Positions 1 to 9,113 are shown, counted from the first letter of the stretch. The stretch: DNA of 64,000 nucleotides from Streptomyces spinosisporus (GCF_022698145.1 NZ_JALDAX010000001.1:868001-932000); one strand, 5' to 3'. Program-made: numbers and translations. Notes: generated by a model not told the origin, from the letters alone.

Positions 1-383
1 TCGCCAACGCCTTCAACCTCTATCTGCTCAAGCGGTTCTTCGACCAGCTTCCCCGCGACGTGCTGGAGGCCGCCGAGATGGACGGCGCCGGAAAGCTGCG
101 CACGCTCTGGTCGATCGTGCTGCCCATGTCGCGGCCGGTCCTCGGAGTCGTGTCGATCTTCGCCCTGGTGGCCGTCTGGCAGGACTTCCTGTGGCCGCTG
201 ATGGTCTTCTCCGACACCGGCAAGCAGCCGATCAGCGTGGCACTGGTCCAGCTGTCGCAGAACATCCAGCTCACCGTGCTCATCGCCGCGATGGTCATCG
301 CCAGCATCCCGATGGTCGCGCTGTTCCTGGTCTTCCAGCGGCACATCATCGCCGGGATCAGCGCGGGCAGCACGAAGGGCTGA
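1..383 (+). CDS. Carbohydrate ABC transporter permease (MalG type), 5' end missing
   Basis: The gene is open from the first base (codons in phase with base 3) and ends with TGA at 381-383. The translated tail holds the EAA loop of binding-protein-dependent permeases (LEAAEMDGAG, near bases 60-90), which docks the cytoplasmic ATPase, followed by two hydrophobic segments. The following gene is an alpha-glucosidase, so the importer probably brings in maltose-type or other alpha-gluco-oligosaccharides. The substrate is inferred from context only. Roughly the N-terminal half of a normal 270-300 residue permease lies outside the window. Confidence 0.85.
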   Translation, partial: ANAFNLYLLKRFFDQLPRDVLEAAEMDGAGKLRTLWSIVLPMSRPVLGVVSIFALVAVWQDFLWPLMVFSDTGKQPISVALVQLSQNIQLTVLIAAMVIASIPMVALFLVFQRHIIAGISAGSTKG

Positions 384-413
384 CGCCCTCCCTTCGACAG
401 AAAGGCATGCACA

Positions 414-2042
414 GTGGGACAGCCCTCCCCTGCCCAGAAGGACCAACCCGTCGACGCTCGGGGCGACAAGGACTGGTGGCGCTCCGCCGTCATCTACCAG
501 GTCTACGTCCGCAGCTTCGCCGATGCCGACGGCGACGGCACCGGTGACCTCGCGGGCGTCCGCTCCCGGCTGCCGTATCTCGCCGAACTCGGCGTAGACG
601 CCCTGTGGTTCACCCCCTGGTATCTGTCACCGATGAAGGACGGCGGCTACGACGTCGCCGACTACCGCGCCATCGACCCGTCGTTCGGGACGCTCGCCGA
701 GGCGGAGAAGCTCATCGCGGAGGCCCGCGAGCTGGGCATCCGCACCATCGTCGACATCGTGCCCAACCATGTCTCCGACCAGCACCCGTGGTTCAGGGCC
801 GCGCTCGCGGCCGGGCCCGGCAGCCCCGAGCGCGAGATGTTCCACTTCCGGCCCGGACGCGGAGCGCACGGCCAACTCCCGCCCAACGACTGGCCGTCGC
901 AGTTCGTCGGCTCCACCGAACCGGTGTGGACGCGGCTGCCCGACGGCGACTGGTATCTGCATCTGTTCACGCCCGAGCAGCCCGACCTCAACTGGGCCCA
1001 CCCGGCCGTGCGCCAGGAGCACGAGGACATCCTGCGGTTCTGGTTCGAGCGGGGCGTGGCGGGCGTCCGCATCGACTCGGCGGCACTGCTCGCCAAGGAC
1101 CCCGAACTGCCCGACTTCATCGAGGGCGTGGACCGCAACCCCTTCGTCGACCGCGACGAACTCCACGACATCTACCGCTCCTGGCGGGCCGTCGCCGACG
1201 AGTACGACGGGGTGTTCGTCGGCGAGGTGTGGCTGCCCGACGCCGAGCGCTTCGCCCGCTATCTGCGCCCCGACGAGCTGCACACGGCCTTCAACTTCTC
1301 CTTCCTGTCCTGCCCTTGGGACGCGGGCAGGCTCCGTACGTCGATCGACACGACGCTCGCCGAGCACGCCCCGGTGGGGGCGCCGGCCACCTGGGTGCTG
1401 TGCAACCACGACGTCACCCGGACCGTCACCCGCTACGGCCGCGCCGACACCGGGTTCGACTTCGCGGCCAAGGCCTTCGGCACCCCGACCGACCTGGACC
1501 TCGGCACCCGGCGCGCCCGCGCCGCCGCCCTGCTCTCGCTCGCCCTGCCCGGCGCCGTCTACCTCTACCAGGGCGAGGAGCTCGGCCTGCCCGAGGCGGA
1601 CATCCCGCGCGAGCGCATCGAGGACCCGATGTACTTCCGCTCCGGCGGCACCGACCCCGGCCGCGACGGCTGCCGGGTCCCCCTGCCGTGGTCCGCGGAG
1701 GCGCCGTACGCCGGTTTCGGCTCCCGTCAGGAGCCGTGGCTGCCGCAGCCCGCCGGCTGGTCCGCGTACGCCGCCGACCGCCAGGCCGCCGACCCCGCCT
1801 CGATGCTCACCCTCTACCGCGAGGGCATCCGGCTGCGCCCCCTCTTCGGCACCGGCCCGCTCACCTGGCTGCCCGCACCCGAGGGCGTCCTCGCCTTCGG
1901 CCGGGCCGGCGCCCTGTGCGTGGTGAACCTCGCCGACACCCCCGCCGAGCTGCCCGCCCACACCGAACTCCTCCTCGGCAGCGGCCCCTTGGACGCCGAG
2001 GGACGGCTGCCGAAGGACACCGCGGTCTGGCTGCGCAGCTGA
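414..2042 (+). CDS. GH13 alpha-glucosidase
   Basis: Cytoplasmic alpha-glucosidase of glycoside hydrolase family 13, 542 residues with no signal peptide. The barrel motifs are present: DIVPNH at about residue 112, the nucleophile Asp in GVRIDSA (residue 221), the acid/base Glu in VGEVW (271) and the transition-state Asp in CNHD (333). It starts at a GTG about 30 bases after the permease stop, with a purine-rich AGAAAGG element upstream. It probably hydrolyses imported alpha-linked oligosaccharides to glucose. It resembles the aglA position behind malEFG in streptomycetes, but the exact linkage preference cannot be read from the sequence. Confidence 0.9.
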   Translation: MGQPSPAQKDQPVDARGDKDWWRSAVIYQVYVRSFADADGDGTGDLAGVRSRLPYLAELGVDALWFTPWYLSPMKDGGYDVADYRAIDPSFGTLAEAEKLIAEARELGIRTIVDIVPNHVSDQHPWFRAALAAGPGSPEREMFHFRPGRGAHGQLPPNDWPSQFVGSTEPVWTRLPDGDWYLHLFTPEQPDLNWAHPAVRQEHEDILRFWFERGVAGVRIDSAALLAKDPELPDFIEGVDRNPFVDRDELHDIYRSWRAVADEYDGVFVGEVWLPDAERFARYLRPDELHTAFNFSFLSCPWDAGRLRTSIDTTLAEHAPVGAPATWVLCNHDVTRTVTRYGRADTGFDFAAKAFGTPTDLDLGTRRARAAALLSLALPGAVYLYQGEELGLPEADIPRERIEDPMYFRSGGTDPGRDGCRVPLPWSAEAPYAGFGSRQEPWLPQPAGWSAYAADRQAADPASMLTLYREGIRLRPLFGTGPLTWLPAPEGVLAFGRAGALCVVNLADTPAELPAHTELLLGSGPLDAEGRLPKDTAVWLRS

Positions 2043-2098
2043 GCCCGCACCGCATCCGTACCGCTATCCCCGCACCCCCACCTCGAAGGGATCAGCAC

Positions 2099-4261
2099 AT
2101 GCACAGAACTGTCAGGGGCATGCCCGCCGCCATGGTGGTGGCCCTCTCCGCCGGACTGCTCACCGCGACCGCCCCCGCCGCCCACGCGGCAGCGGGCGCG
2201 AGTCTGCCCTTCACCTCCGTGGAGGCCGAGTCCGCCACCACCACCGGCACGAAGATCGGCCCCGACTACACCCAGGGCACCGTCGCCTCCGAGGCGTCCG
2301 GACGCCAGGCCGTGCGCCTGAACTCCGGGCAGCGCGTGGAGTTCACGGTGCCGCGGGCGAGCAACGCGGTGAACGTCTCCTACAACGTCCCCGACGGCCA
2401 GTCGGGCTCGCTGAATGTGTACGTCAACGGCACCAAGCTCGCCAAGACGCTGCCGGTGACGTCGAAGTACTCGTACGTCGACACCGGTTGGATCGCCGGC
2501 GCCAAGACGCACCACTTCTTCGACAACGCCCGCATGCTGCTCGGGCAGAGCGTCCAGGCGGGCGACAAGGTCGCCTTCGAGTCCACCGGCACCCAAGTCA
2601 CCGTAGACGTCGCGGACTTCGAGCAGGTCGGCGGGGAAGCCGGCCAGCCCGCGGGCTCGGTCTCGGTCACCTCCAAGGGCGCCGATCCGAGTGGGAACGG
2701 CGACTCCACCCAGGCCTTCCGGGACGCGATCGCCGCCGCGCAGGGGGGAGTGGTGTGGATCCCGCCGGGCGACTACAAGCTGACGTCCTCGCTCAGCGGC
2801 GTCCAGAACGTCACGCTGCAGGGTGCGGGCAGCTGGTACTCGGTCGTGCACACCTCCCGCTTCATCGACCAGTCCAGCTCCTCCGCCTCCGTGCACCTCA
2901 AGGACTTCGCGGTGCTCGGCGAGGTCACCGAGCGCGTCGACTCCAACCCGGACAACTTCGTCAACGGCTCGCTCGGACCGAACAGTTCGGTCTCCGGGAT
3001 GTGGCTCCAGCACCTGAAGGTCGGCCTGTGGCTGACGGGCAACAACGACAACCTCGTCGTCGAGAACAACCGCATCCTCGACACCACCGCCGACGGCCTC
3101 AACCTCAACGGCAACGCCCACGGGGTCCGCGTCCGCAACAACTTCCTGCGCAACCAGGGCGACGACTCGCTCGCCATGTGGTCCCTCAACGGCGCGGACA
3201 GCAACAGCAGCTTCGAGAACAACACCATCTCGCAGCCCAACCTCGCCAACGGCATCGCCATCTACGGCGGCACCGACATCACCGTCAGCGACAACCTGGT
3301 CTCCGACACCAACGCCCTCGGCAGCGGCATCGCGATCTCCAACCAGAAGTTCCTCGACCCCTTCTCCCCGCTGTCCGGCACCATCACGGTCTCCGGGAAC
3401 ACGCTCGTGCGCACCGGCGCGATGAACCCCAACTGGAACCACCCGATGGGCGCGCTGCGCGTCGACTCCTACGACAGCGCGGTGAACGCCACCGTCAACA
3501 TCACCGACACGACGATCACCGACAGCCCCTACGGCGCCTTCGAGTTCGTCTCCGGCGGCGGACACGGCTACTCGACCGGCAACGTCAACGTCAGCGGGGC
3601 GACGGTGAAGAACACCGGCACGGTCGTCGTCCAGGCGGAGACCCAGGGCACGGCGAAGTTCAGCAACGTCCAGGCCACTGGGGTCGGCGCGGCCGGCATC
3701 TACAACTGCCCCTACCCGTCCGGCTCCGGCACCTTCACCATCAACGACGGCGGCGGCAACTCCGGCTGGAGCAGCACCTGGAGCGACTGCTCGACGTGGC
3801 CGCAGCCCGGCCAGGGCAACACCGACCCCGACCCGAACCGCAACCTCGCCAAGGGCCGCCCGGCCACCGCGACCGGCTCGCAGGACGTCTACACCCCGGG
3901 CAAGGCGGTCGACGGCGACGCCAACACCTACTGGGAGTCGACCAACAACGCCTTCCCGCAGTCCCTGACGGTCGACCTCGGCTCCGCGCAGGCCGTACGC
4001 AAGCTGACGCTGAAGCTCCCGCCGTCGTCCGCCTGGGGCGCGCGCACCCAGACCGTCACCGTGCTGGGCAGCACCGACGGCTCGAACTACTCGACCGTCG
4101 TCGGCTCCACCGGGTACCGCTTCGACCCGGCCACCGGCAACACGGCCACCGTCTCCCTCCCGGCCGGCACCAACCTGCGGTACCTGCGCCTGACGGTCAC
4201 GGCCAACACCGGCTGGCCGGCCGCGCAGTTCAGCGAGGTGGAGGCGTACGTGACGAGCTGA
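2099..4261 (+). CDS. Secreted GH87-type alpha-1,3-glucanase (mycodextranase) with CBM6 and F5/8C modules
   Basis: 720 residues. The ATG at 2099 follows a GAAGGGA element. An Arg-bearing signal peptide ends near Ala-His-Ala-Ala (residues 1-32). A CBM6-like beta-sandwich follows (about 36-180), then a right-handed beta-helix (about 185-560) and a C-terminal F5/8 type C (CBM32) domain (about 580-720). In the helix, Asp332 (TADGLN) and Asp355-Asp356 (GDDS) have spacings of 23 and 24, which match as I recall them the catalytic Asp residues of Bacillus GH87 Agl-KA. The likely role is extracellular depolymerisation of alpha-1,3-glucan or mixed-linkage fungal glucan that feeds the upstream importer and glucosidase. 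The reading frame stays open far upstream, but only this start gives a signal peptide. Confidence 0.8.
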   Translation: MHRTVRGMPAAMVVALSAGLLTATAPAAHAAAGASLPFTSVEAESATTTGTKIGPDYTQGTVASEASGRQAVRLNSGQRVEFTVPRASNAVNVSYNVPDGQSGSLNVYVNGTKLAKTLPVTSKYSYVDTGWIAGAKTHHFFDNARMLLGQSVQAGDKVAFESTGTQVTVDVADFEQVGGEAGQPAGSVSVTSKGADPSGNGDSTQAFRDAIAAAQGGVVWIPPGDYKLTSSLSGVQNVTLQGAGSWYSVVHTSRFIDQSSSSASVHLKDFAVLGEVTERVDSNPDNFVNGSLGPNSSVSGMWLQHLKVGLWLTGNNDNLVVENNRILDTTADGLNLNGNAHGVRVRNNFLRNQGDDSLAMWSLNGADSNSSFENNTISQPNLANGIAIYGGTDITVSDNLVSDTNALGSGIAISNQKFLDPFSPLSGTITVSGNTLVRTGAMNPNWNHPMGALRVDSYDSAVNATVNITDTTITDSPYGAFEFVSGGGHGYSTGNVNVSGATVKNTGTVVVQAETQGTAKFSNVQATGVGAAGIYNCPYPSGSGTFTINDGGGNSGWSSTWSDCSTWPQPGQGNTDPDPNRNLAKGRPATATGSQDVYTPGKAVDGDANTYWESTNNAFPQSLTVDLGSAQAVRKLTLKLPPSSAWGARTQTVTVLGSTDGSNYSTVVGSTGYRFDPATGNTATVSLPAGTNLRYLRLTVTANTGWPAAQFSEVEAYVTS

Positions 4262-4278
4262 GGCGGTGTGAGGCGGTT

Positions 4279-4306
4279 CTGACAGCCCGGTAACCGCTTG
4301 CTCACG
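4279..4306 (+). promoter_or_regulatory. Three tandem TNAC half-sites at 11-bp spacing
   Basis: CTGACA (4279), GTAACC (4290) and CTCACG (4301) lie exactly 11 bases apart, 33 bases ahead of the truncated haemoglobin start. The geometry matches the direct repeats seen near the K+ genes in this window, but the half-sites are more divergent. They would also suit MtrA, PhoP or GlnR. The assignment is tentative. Confidence 0.3.
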
Positions 4307-4338
4307 CGGCGGCAAGACGGCGTGGCGACCCTGACGTC

Positions 4339-4734
4339 ATGACCGACACCACCGCCGGCACGCCGGCCCCGGCAGCCACCCCGACCCTCTTCGAGCAACT
4401 CGGAGGGGAGGAGGCCGTCGGGGCCGTCGTCGACCTCTTCTACGACAAGGTACTGAGCGACCCGGATCTGCAGCCGTACTTCACGGGGGTGGACCTGGAC
4501 CGGCTCAAGCAGCACCAGCGCCGCTTCATCGGCCAGGCGCTCGGGGCCACCCGCCCCTACTCCGGGCGCTCGATGCGCACGGCCCACGAACACCTGGCCG
4601 TCACGGAGGACGCCTTCGGCCGGGTGGTGACCCATCTCGCCGGGGCGCTTACTGAGGCGGGCGTGGACGAGGAGACCATCGGCACGATCGCGCAGCGACT
4701 GCTGCCGCTGAAGCAGGAGATCGTCACCGCCTGA
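4339..4734 (+). CDS. glbN: Truncated haemoglobin, group I
   Basis: 131-residue 2-on-2 globin. It opens after a Pro/Ala-rich leader with LFEQLGGEEA, has the B-helix Phe-Tyr pair (VDLFYDK), and a candidate proximal His in TAHEHL. The YFTGVDLDRLKQHQ stretch is characteristic of group I. Such proteins bind O2 or NO in the cytoplasm and often act in NO dioxygenation or oxygen buffering. It is monocistronic: the next gene is convergent and ends four bases away (TGA 4732-4734 against the reverse stop at 4738). It is unrelated to the flanking glucanase and ABC operons. Confidence 0.85.
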   Translation: MTDTTAGTPAPAATPTLFEQLGGEEAVGAVVDLFYDKVLSDPDLQPYFTGVDLDRLKQHQRRFIGQALGATRPYSGRSMRTAHEHLAVTEDAFGRVVTHLAGALTEAGVDEETIGTIAQRLLPLKQEIVTA

Positions 4735-4737
4735 CGC

Positions 4738-5565
4738 TCAGGGACGGTCGGCAGGCTCCGCGTCGGCCTTCCCGCCCGCCGGGTCCGCCTTCCCGCGCTT
4801 CGCCGCCTGGATCTGTTCGTAGACATGGGTGCGCAGTTCGGCGAAGCGTGGAGCCACGCGGGTGGTCAACTGGTCCCGTTCGTCGGGCAGATCCACCTTC
4901 AGCTGCTCCTGCACGACGGTGGGGGAGGCCGACAGGACGACCACCCGCTCACCGAGGTAGACGGCCTCGTCGATGTCATGGGTGACGAACAGGATCGTGA
5001 TGCCGCGCTCCCGCCACAGGCCGCGCACGAGGTCCTCCAGATCCGCGCGGGTCTGCGCGTCGACGGCCGCGAACGGCTCGTCCATCAGCAGGACGTCGGG
5101 CTCGTAGGCGAGGGCGCGGGCGATGGCGACGCGCTGCTGCATACCGCCGGACAGCTGCCAGGGGTAGGCACCGGCGGCGTCCGCGAGACCGACCGAGGCG
5201 AGGGCGTCCGCGACCAGCTCCCTGCGCCTGGCCTTGCTCAAGTCCTTCTGCTTCAGCGGGAGTTCGACGTTCTCGGCGACCCGCATCCAGGGGAAGAGGC
5301 TGCGTCCGTACTCCTGGAAGACCAGCGCCATCCCGGGCGGCGGCCCGCTCACCGGCTTCCCCGCGAACAGCACCCGCCCCGCCGTCGGCGCGAGCAGCCC
5401 GCCCAGGCACTTCAGCAGTGTGGTCTTGCCGCAGCCCGACGGGCCGACGACACACACGAGTTCGCCGGACTCCACCGTGAAGGTCAGGTCGCGCACCGCC
5501 TCCACGCGGCGGCCCGACCCCTCGTAGACCTTCCGCAGTCCGGAAATGTCGAGCAGCGCGTCCAT
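4738..5565 (-). CDS. NitT/TauT/SsuB-type ABC transporter ATPase
   Basis: 275 residues. The ATG at 5565 is preceded by GAAAGGGCGG. Motifs in order: Walker A GPSGCGKTT (about residue 40), Q-loop VFQEYGRSLFPW, signature LSGGMQQR, Walker B VLLMDEPF and H-loop VTHDIDE. It is the last gene of a four-gene reverse operon (binding protein, two permeases, ATPase), separated from permease 2 by 20 bases. This subfamily imports sulfonates, nitrate, taurine, pyrimidine precursors or aromatic acids. The neighbouring Rieske oxygenase favours an aromatic substrate, but that is inference. Confidence 0.88.
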   Translation of the reverse strand: MDALLDISGLRKVYEGSGRRVEAVRDLTFTVESGELVCVVGPSGCGKTTLLKCLGGLLAPTAGRVLFAGKPVSGPPPGMALVFQEYGRSLFPWMRVAENVELPLKQKDLSKARRRELVADALASVGLADAAGAYPWQLSGGMQQRVAIARALAYEPDVLLMDEPFAAVDAQTRADLEDLVRGLWRERGITILFVTHDIDEAVYLGERVVVLSASPTVVQEQLKVDLPDERDQLTTRVAPRFAELRTHVYEQIQAAKRGKADPAGGKADAEPADRP

Positions 5566-5585
5566 GGACCGCCCTTTCACGAGGT

Positions 5586-6368
5586 TCACGCCGACCGCCG
5601 GGTGGATGCGCGCAGGCCGTGGTACCAGGCGAGCACTCGCCGTTCGACCAGCTGGAAGACGACGGACAGGACAAAGCCGAGCAGCCCGAGGACGAGGATG
5701 CCGGTCCACATGTCGGGGATGGCGAAGCTGCGCTGGAACTGCACGACGGTGAAGCCGATGCCGTTGCTGGCGGCGAACATCTCGCTGATCACCATCAAAA
5801 TGATGCCGATGGACAGCGCCTGGCGCAGCCCCGCGAAGATCTGCGGGCCGGCCGAGGGCAGCACCAGCGAGCGCAGCCGGGCGGCGCCGGTGATGCCGTA
5901 GGAGCGGGCCGTCTCCAGCATCACCGAGTCGACCGCGCGTACGCCCTCGACCGTGTTGAGCAGGATCGGCCACACACAGCCGCTGGCGATCACGACGACC
6001 TTCATCGAGTTGCCGATGCCGGCGAACAGCATGATGACCGGGACCAGCACCGGGGGCGGGACGGCCCGCAGGAACTCCAGCACCGGTTCGCAGAGGGCGC
6101 GCACCCGCCGGTAGGAGCCGATGACCGTGCCGAGCGCGACGCCCACGACGGCGGCCGTGGCATAGCCGCCGAGCAGCCTGAGCACGCTCGGCAGCACGTC
6201 CGAGCGCAGCCGGTCGGCGGTCCACACGTCGGGGAAGGTCGTCAGGATCGTCCGCAGGGGCGGCCAGTAGGGGTTCACGCTGCCGCTGGAGGCGGCCCAC
6301 CACACGGCGATCAGCACCGCGGGCAGCGCGAGGACGAACACCGCCCTCAGCAGCACGCGCCCGATCAC
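5586..6368 (-). CDS. ABC transporter permease (SsuC/TauC family), second of pair
   Basis: 260 residues with about six hydrophobic segments and the EAA-like loop LETARSYGITGAARLRSLVLPSAGP. The GTG start at 6368 overlaps the stop of the upstream permease (GTGA), which indicates translational coupling. It is a paralogue of the next permease, so the membrane channel is probably a heterodimer. Many SsuC/TauC systems use one permease as a homodimer, so two distinct permeases are a mild peculiarity. Confidence 0.85.
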   Translation of the reverse strand: MIGRVLLRAVFVLALPAVLIAVWWAASSGSVNPYWPPLRTILTTFPDVWTADRLRSDVLPSVLRLLGGYATAAVVGVALGTVIGSYRRVRALCEPVLEFLRAVPPPVLVPVIMLFAGIGNSMKVVVIASGCVWPILLNTVEGVRAVDSVMLETARSYGITGAARLRSLVLPSAGPQIFAGLRQALSIGIILMVISEMFAASNGIGFTVVQFQRSFAIPDMWTGILVLGLLGFVLSVVFQLVERRVLAWYHGLRASTRRSA

Positions 6369-7138
6369 ACCGCCACCTCCCCGCGCACCGACTGGTGCCA
6401 GGCCAGCGCCCGCCGCTCGACCGTGCGCGCGCCGACGTTGATGAGCAGCCCCAGCAGTCCGGTGACGACGATCAGCGCGTACATCTCGGGCACCGCCTGC
6501 GAGCTCTGCGCGACCGCGATCTGCTGGCCCAACCCCGGTGCGCCGATGACGAGTTCGGCGGTGATGGCGAGGATCAGCGCCACCGCGGCGGCCAGCCGCA
6601 CCCCCGTCATGACGTACGGCAGCGCGGTCGGCCACAGCACGTACCGCACCCGCGCCCAGGTGCCGAGGCCGTACGAGCGCGCCGTCTCCTCGGCGACCGG
6701 GTCGACGTCCTGGACGCCGTAGAGGGTCTGGATGAGGACCTGCCAGAACGACGCGTACACGACGAGCAGCAGGACGGAGCGCAGTTCGGTGCCGTACAGC
6801 AGGACCGCCAGCGGGATGAGGGCGACCGAGGGGATGGGGCGCAGGAACTCGATCGTGGAGGCCGTCGCCTCGCGCAGATACGGCACGACGGAGACGAGCA
6901 CGCCGACAACGACTCCCGCGCCGACCGCGATCGCGAGTCCGATCGCCCAGCCGGTGAGGGTGTCGCCGAGCGCCGACCAGAACGCACCGTCGGTGATCTC
7001 GTCCCCCAGGGCGGAGGCGATGCGGCTGGTCGGCGGGAAGTAGCTCTCCTTGACCAGACCGGTCCGCGGCACCACCTCGCCCAGGGCGAGGAAGGCCGCG
7101 AGTCCGGCCGCACCGAGTGCGGCGTTCAGCCCTTTCAC
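6365..7138 (-). CDS. ABC transporter permease (SsuC/TauC family), first of pair
   Basis: 257 residues and about six membrane segments. The coupling loop reads AEETARSYGLGTWARVRYVLWPT in two adjoining parts, and the C-terminus is IVVTGLLGLLINVGARTVE. The GTG start at 7138 overlaps the stop of the binding-protein gene (GTGA at 7135-7138), and its own stop overlaps the next permease. The whole importer is therefore tightly coupled. Confidence 0.85.
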   Translation of the reverse strand: MKGLNAALGAAGLAAFLALGEVVPRTGLVKESYFPPTSRIASALGDEITDGAFWSALGDTLTGWAIGLAIAVGAGVVVGVLVSVVPYLREATASTIEFLRPIPSVALIPLAVLLYGTELRSVLLLVVYASFWQVLIQTLYGVQDVDPVAEETARSYGLGTWARVRYVLWPTALPYVMTGVRLAAAVALILAITAELVIGAPGLGQQIAVAQSSQAVPEMYALIVVTGLLGLLINVGARTVERRALAWHQSVRGEVAV

Positions 7139-8106
7139 GGCATCAGCTTGTCGACGTCCGGGGTCGACTTGAACAGGCCGTCCTGCTCGCCCTGCTTTGC
7201 CAGCGCCTCGATCGAGGCCTTGTTGGGCTCCGCGGGCCAGCGCGGCAGCGTCATCTTGGACAGCAGGGCCGAGGGGATCTTGGTGTAGGTGCCGACGATC
7301 TTGCGGACCTCGTCCGGGTGCTTGTCGGAGTAGGCGAGGGCCTCCTTGGTCGCCTCCTGGAACCTCTTCACCACGTCGGGGTTCTTCTGGGCGTACTGCT
7401 GCGAGGTGAAGAACATGGCGACGGTGAGATTCTCGGCGGCGTCGACGAAGGGGGACCCGACGTTCTTCGCGCCCTCGCTCTTGGCCTGCGTGAAGGCGGG
7501 CTCCACGATGAAGGCGCCGTCGACCTGGCCCTTGTCGAGCGCGGCCGGCATCTGGTCGAAGGGCAGCTCGACGAACTTGATCTTCGAGGGGTCGCCGCCC
7601 GCCTTGCGGACCGAGGCGCGCACCGTCGTGTCGCCGATGTTGTTGAGGTTGTTGACGGCGACCTTCTTGCCCGCGAGCTGCTTGGCCGAGGTGATGCTGC
7701 TGCCCTTGGGGACCAGCAGACCGCAGAAGTCGGCGTTCTCCTTGCCGGTGGAGTTGTTGCCCTCGGCCACGGCCTTGACCGGCACGTTGTTGGTCTGGGC
7801 GATCAGCAGCGAGGTCACGTTGGAGAAGCCGAACTGGTACTGGCCGCTGACCACGCCGGGCACGATGGCCGCGCCGCCCTGGGCCTGGCTGATGGTGAGC
7901 TTCAGCCCGTGCTTGGCGTAGAAGCCCTTGGCCTGGCCGACGTAGAGCGGGGCGGTGTCGACGATCGGGATGGTGCTGACCTTGATGGTGGTGGTCCCGC
8001 CGGACGAGGCGCCGCCGTCCGACGAGCCGGAGCCCCCGGACGAGCCGCAGGCCGTCGCGGCGAGCAGGAACGTGCCGGTGGTGAGACCGGCGATCAGACG
8101 GCGCAT
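7135..8106 (-). CDS. Substrate-binding lipoprotein of NitT/TauT-type ABC importer
   Basis: 323 residues. The ATG at 8106 is preceded by AGGAG and is chosen over an upstream in-frame Met because it gives a correct lipoprotein signal (LLAATAC, Cys20) followed by a Gly/Ser linker. The mature part carries the family hallmark VSTIPIVDTAPLYVGQAKGF and an AGKKVAVN core, which places it with the NMT1/SsuA-like type II periplasmic binding proteins. It should sit on the outer membrane face and deliver substrate to the two permeases encoded downstream. It is transcribed divergently from the IclR gene across about 155 bases. Confidence 0.87.
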   Translation of the reverse strand: MRRLIAGLTTGTFLLAATACGSSGGSGSSDGGASSGGTTTIKVSTIPIVDTAPLYVGQAKGFYAKHGLKLTISQAQGGAAIVPGVVSGQYQFGFSNVTSLLIAQTNNVPVKAVAEGNNSTGKENADFCGLLVPKGSSITSAKQLAGKKVAVNNLNNIGDTTVRASVRKAGGDPSKIKFVELPFDQMPAALDKGQVDGAFIVEPAFTQAKSEGAKNVGSPFVDAAENLTVAMFFTSQQYAQKNPDVVKRFQEATKEALAYSDKHPDEVRKIVGTYTKIPSALLSKMTLPRWPAEPNKASIEALAKQGEQDGLFKSTPDVDKLMP

Positions 8107-8230
8107 GGCTCCTCCTGTGCAGAGAACGGTGCAGCGGTGTTCCGACAGGTTGTGCGCAAGGCGCACAGTAGTGCGCAGACCTGCTCAGCGGGAAGGTAGA
8201 AGCGGCAACGGCTCCGGTCAATAGGTTCGC

Positions 8231-8247
8231 TGACAACATTGTTGACA
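8231..8247. promoter_or_regulatory. Palindromic operator between the ABC operon and iclR-type gene
   Basis: An inverted repeat with perfect core CAACATTGTTG (8234-8244), extended with one mismatch to TGACAACA-T-TGTTGACA, lies 15 bases upstream of the regulator's ATG and in front of the divergent importer. IclR-family proteins usually bind such near-palindromes next to their own gene, so this is the likely autoregulatory and importer operator. Confidence 0.6.
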
Positions 8248-8261
8248 CTTTGGGGGTGGTC

Positions 8262-9113
8262 ATGCCAGAGGGAGCCCGAGCACCGCACTTCGTGAGGTCC
8301 TTCGAACGCGGCCTCGCCGTCATCCGCTCCTTCGACGCCGAGCACCCCGAGCGCACCCTGAGCGAGGTCGCCGACGCCTGCGGACTGACCCGGGCCGCCG
8401 CCCGCCGGCTGCTGCTGACCCTCCTCGACCTCGGCTACGTCCACCAGGACGGCCGCCTCTTCCGCCTCACCCCGCGCGTGCTGGAACTCGGCTACTCCTA
8501 TCTCGCCGGCATCACGCTGCCGCAGATCGCCGAACCGCATCTGGAGCAACTCGTCGAGCAGGTACGGGAGTCGTCGTCGCTGTGCGTCCTCGACGGCGAC
8601 GACGTCGTCTACGTCGCCAGGGTCCCCACCCGCCGCATCATGTCCGCGGCGATCACCGTGGGCACCCGCTTCCCGGCCCATCTGACCTCCACGGGCCGAG
8701 TGATCATGGCCCATCTGCCGCAGGAGGAGAGCGACGCCCGGCTCGCCCGCATCGAACTGCTGCCCCTGACGGAACACAGCGTGATGTCAACCGCGGCCCT
8801 GCGGGCGGAACTTCAGCGGGTACGGCGGCAGGGGTACGCCCTCGTCGACCAGGAGCTGGAGGAGGGGCTCCGGTCGGTGGCCGCCCCGGTGCGCGACCGG
8901 AGCGGCGAGGTGGTCGGGGCCGTCAACATAGCGGTCCCGGCGGGCCGCACCTCCGTCGAGTCGATCCGCCGGGACCTGCTGCCGCACCTGCTGGAGACGG
9001 TCGCCCGGATCGACGCCGACCTCGGGGTCACAGGTCCAGCACGAGCCGCTTCCCGCGGCAGCGGGACACACAGATCATCATCGTCTCCCCGCTCTCCCGT
9101 TCCGCGTCGGTGA
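8262..9113 (+). CDS. IclR-family transcriptional regulator
   Basis: 283 residues: an N-terminal winged HTH (about 12-70, FVRSFERGLAVIRSFD then LSEVADACGLTRAAARRLL) and a C-terminal effector-binding domain (about 80-255) of the PcaR/PobR type. ATG 8262 is used because GGGGGTGG lies at good spacing. TTG 8250 and GTG 8256 are in-frame alternatives. The C-terminal 30 residues, rich in Ser/Arg, overlap the convergent VanB-like gene by 86 bases, which suggests a recent 3' extension. It probably controls the divergent ABC importer and perhaps the convergent oxygenase operon in response to an aromatic ligand. Confidence 0.85.
   Translation: MPEGARAPHFVRSFERGLAVIRSFDAEHPERTLSEVADACGLTRAAARRLLLTLLDLGYVHQDGRLFRLTPRVLELGYSYLAGITLPQIAEPHLEQLVEQVRESSSLCVLDGDDVVYVARVPTRRIMSAAITVGTRFPAHLTSTGRVIMAHLPQEESDARLARIELLPLTEHSVMSTAALRAELQRVRRQGYALVDQELEEGLRSVAAPVRDRSGEVVGAVNIAVPAGRTSVESIRRDLLPHLLETVARIDADLGVTGPARAASRGSGTHRSSSSPRSPVPRR

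Noticed and set aside
605..2098. A long upstream extension of the glucanase reading frame through the alpha-glucosidase gene
   Set aside because: It is a shadow frame of the GH13 gene, Arg/Pro-rich, and a proper ribosome site and signal peptide occur only at 2099.
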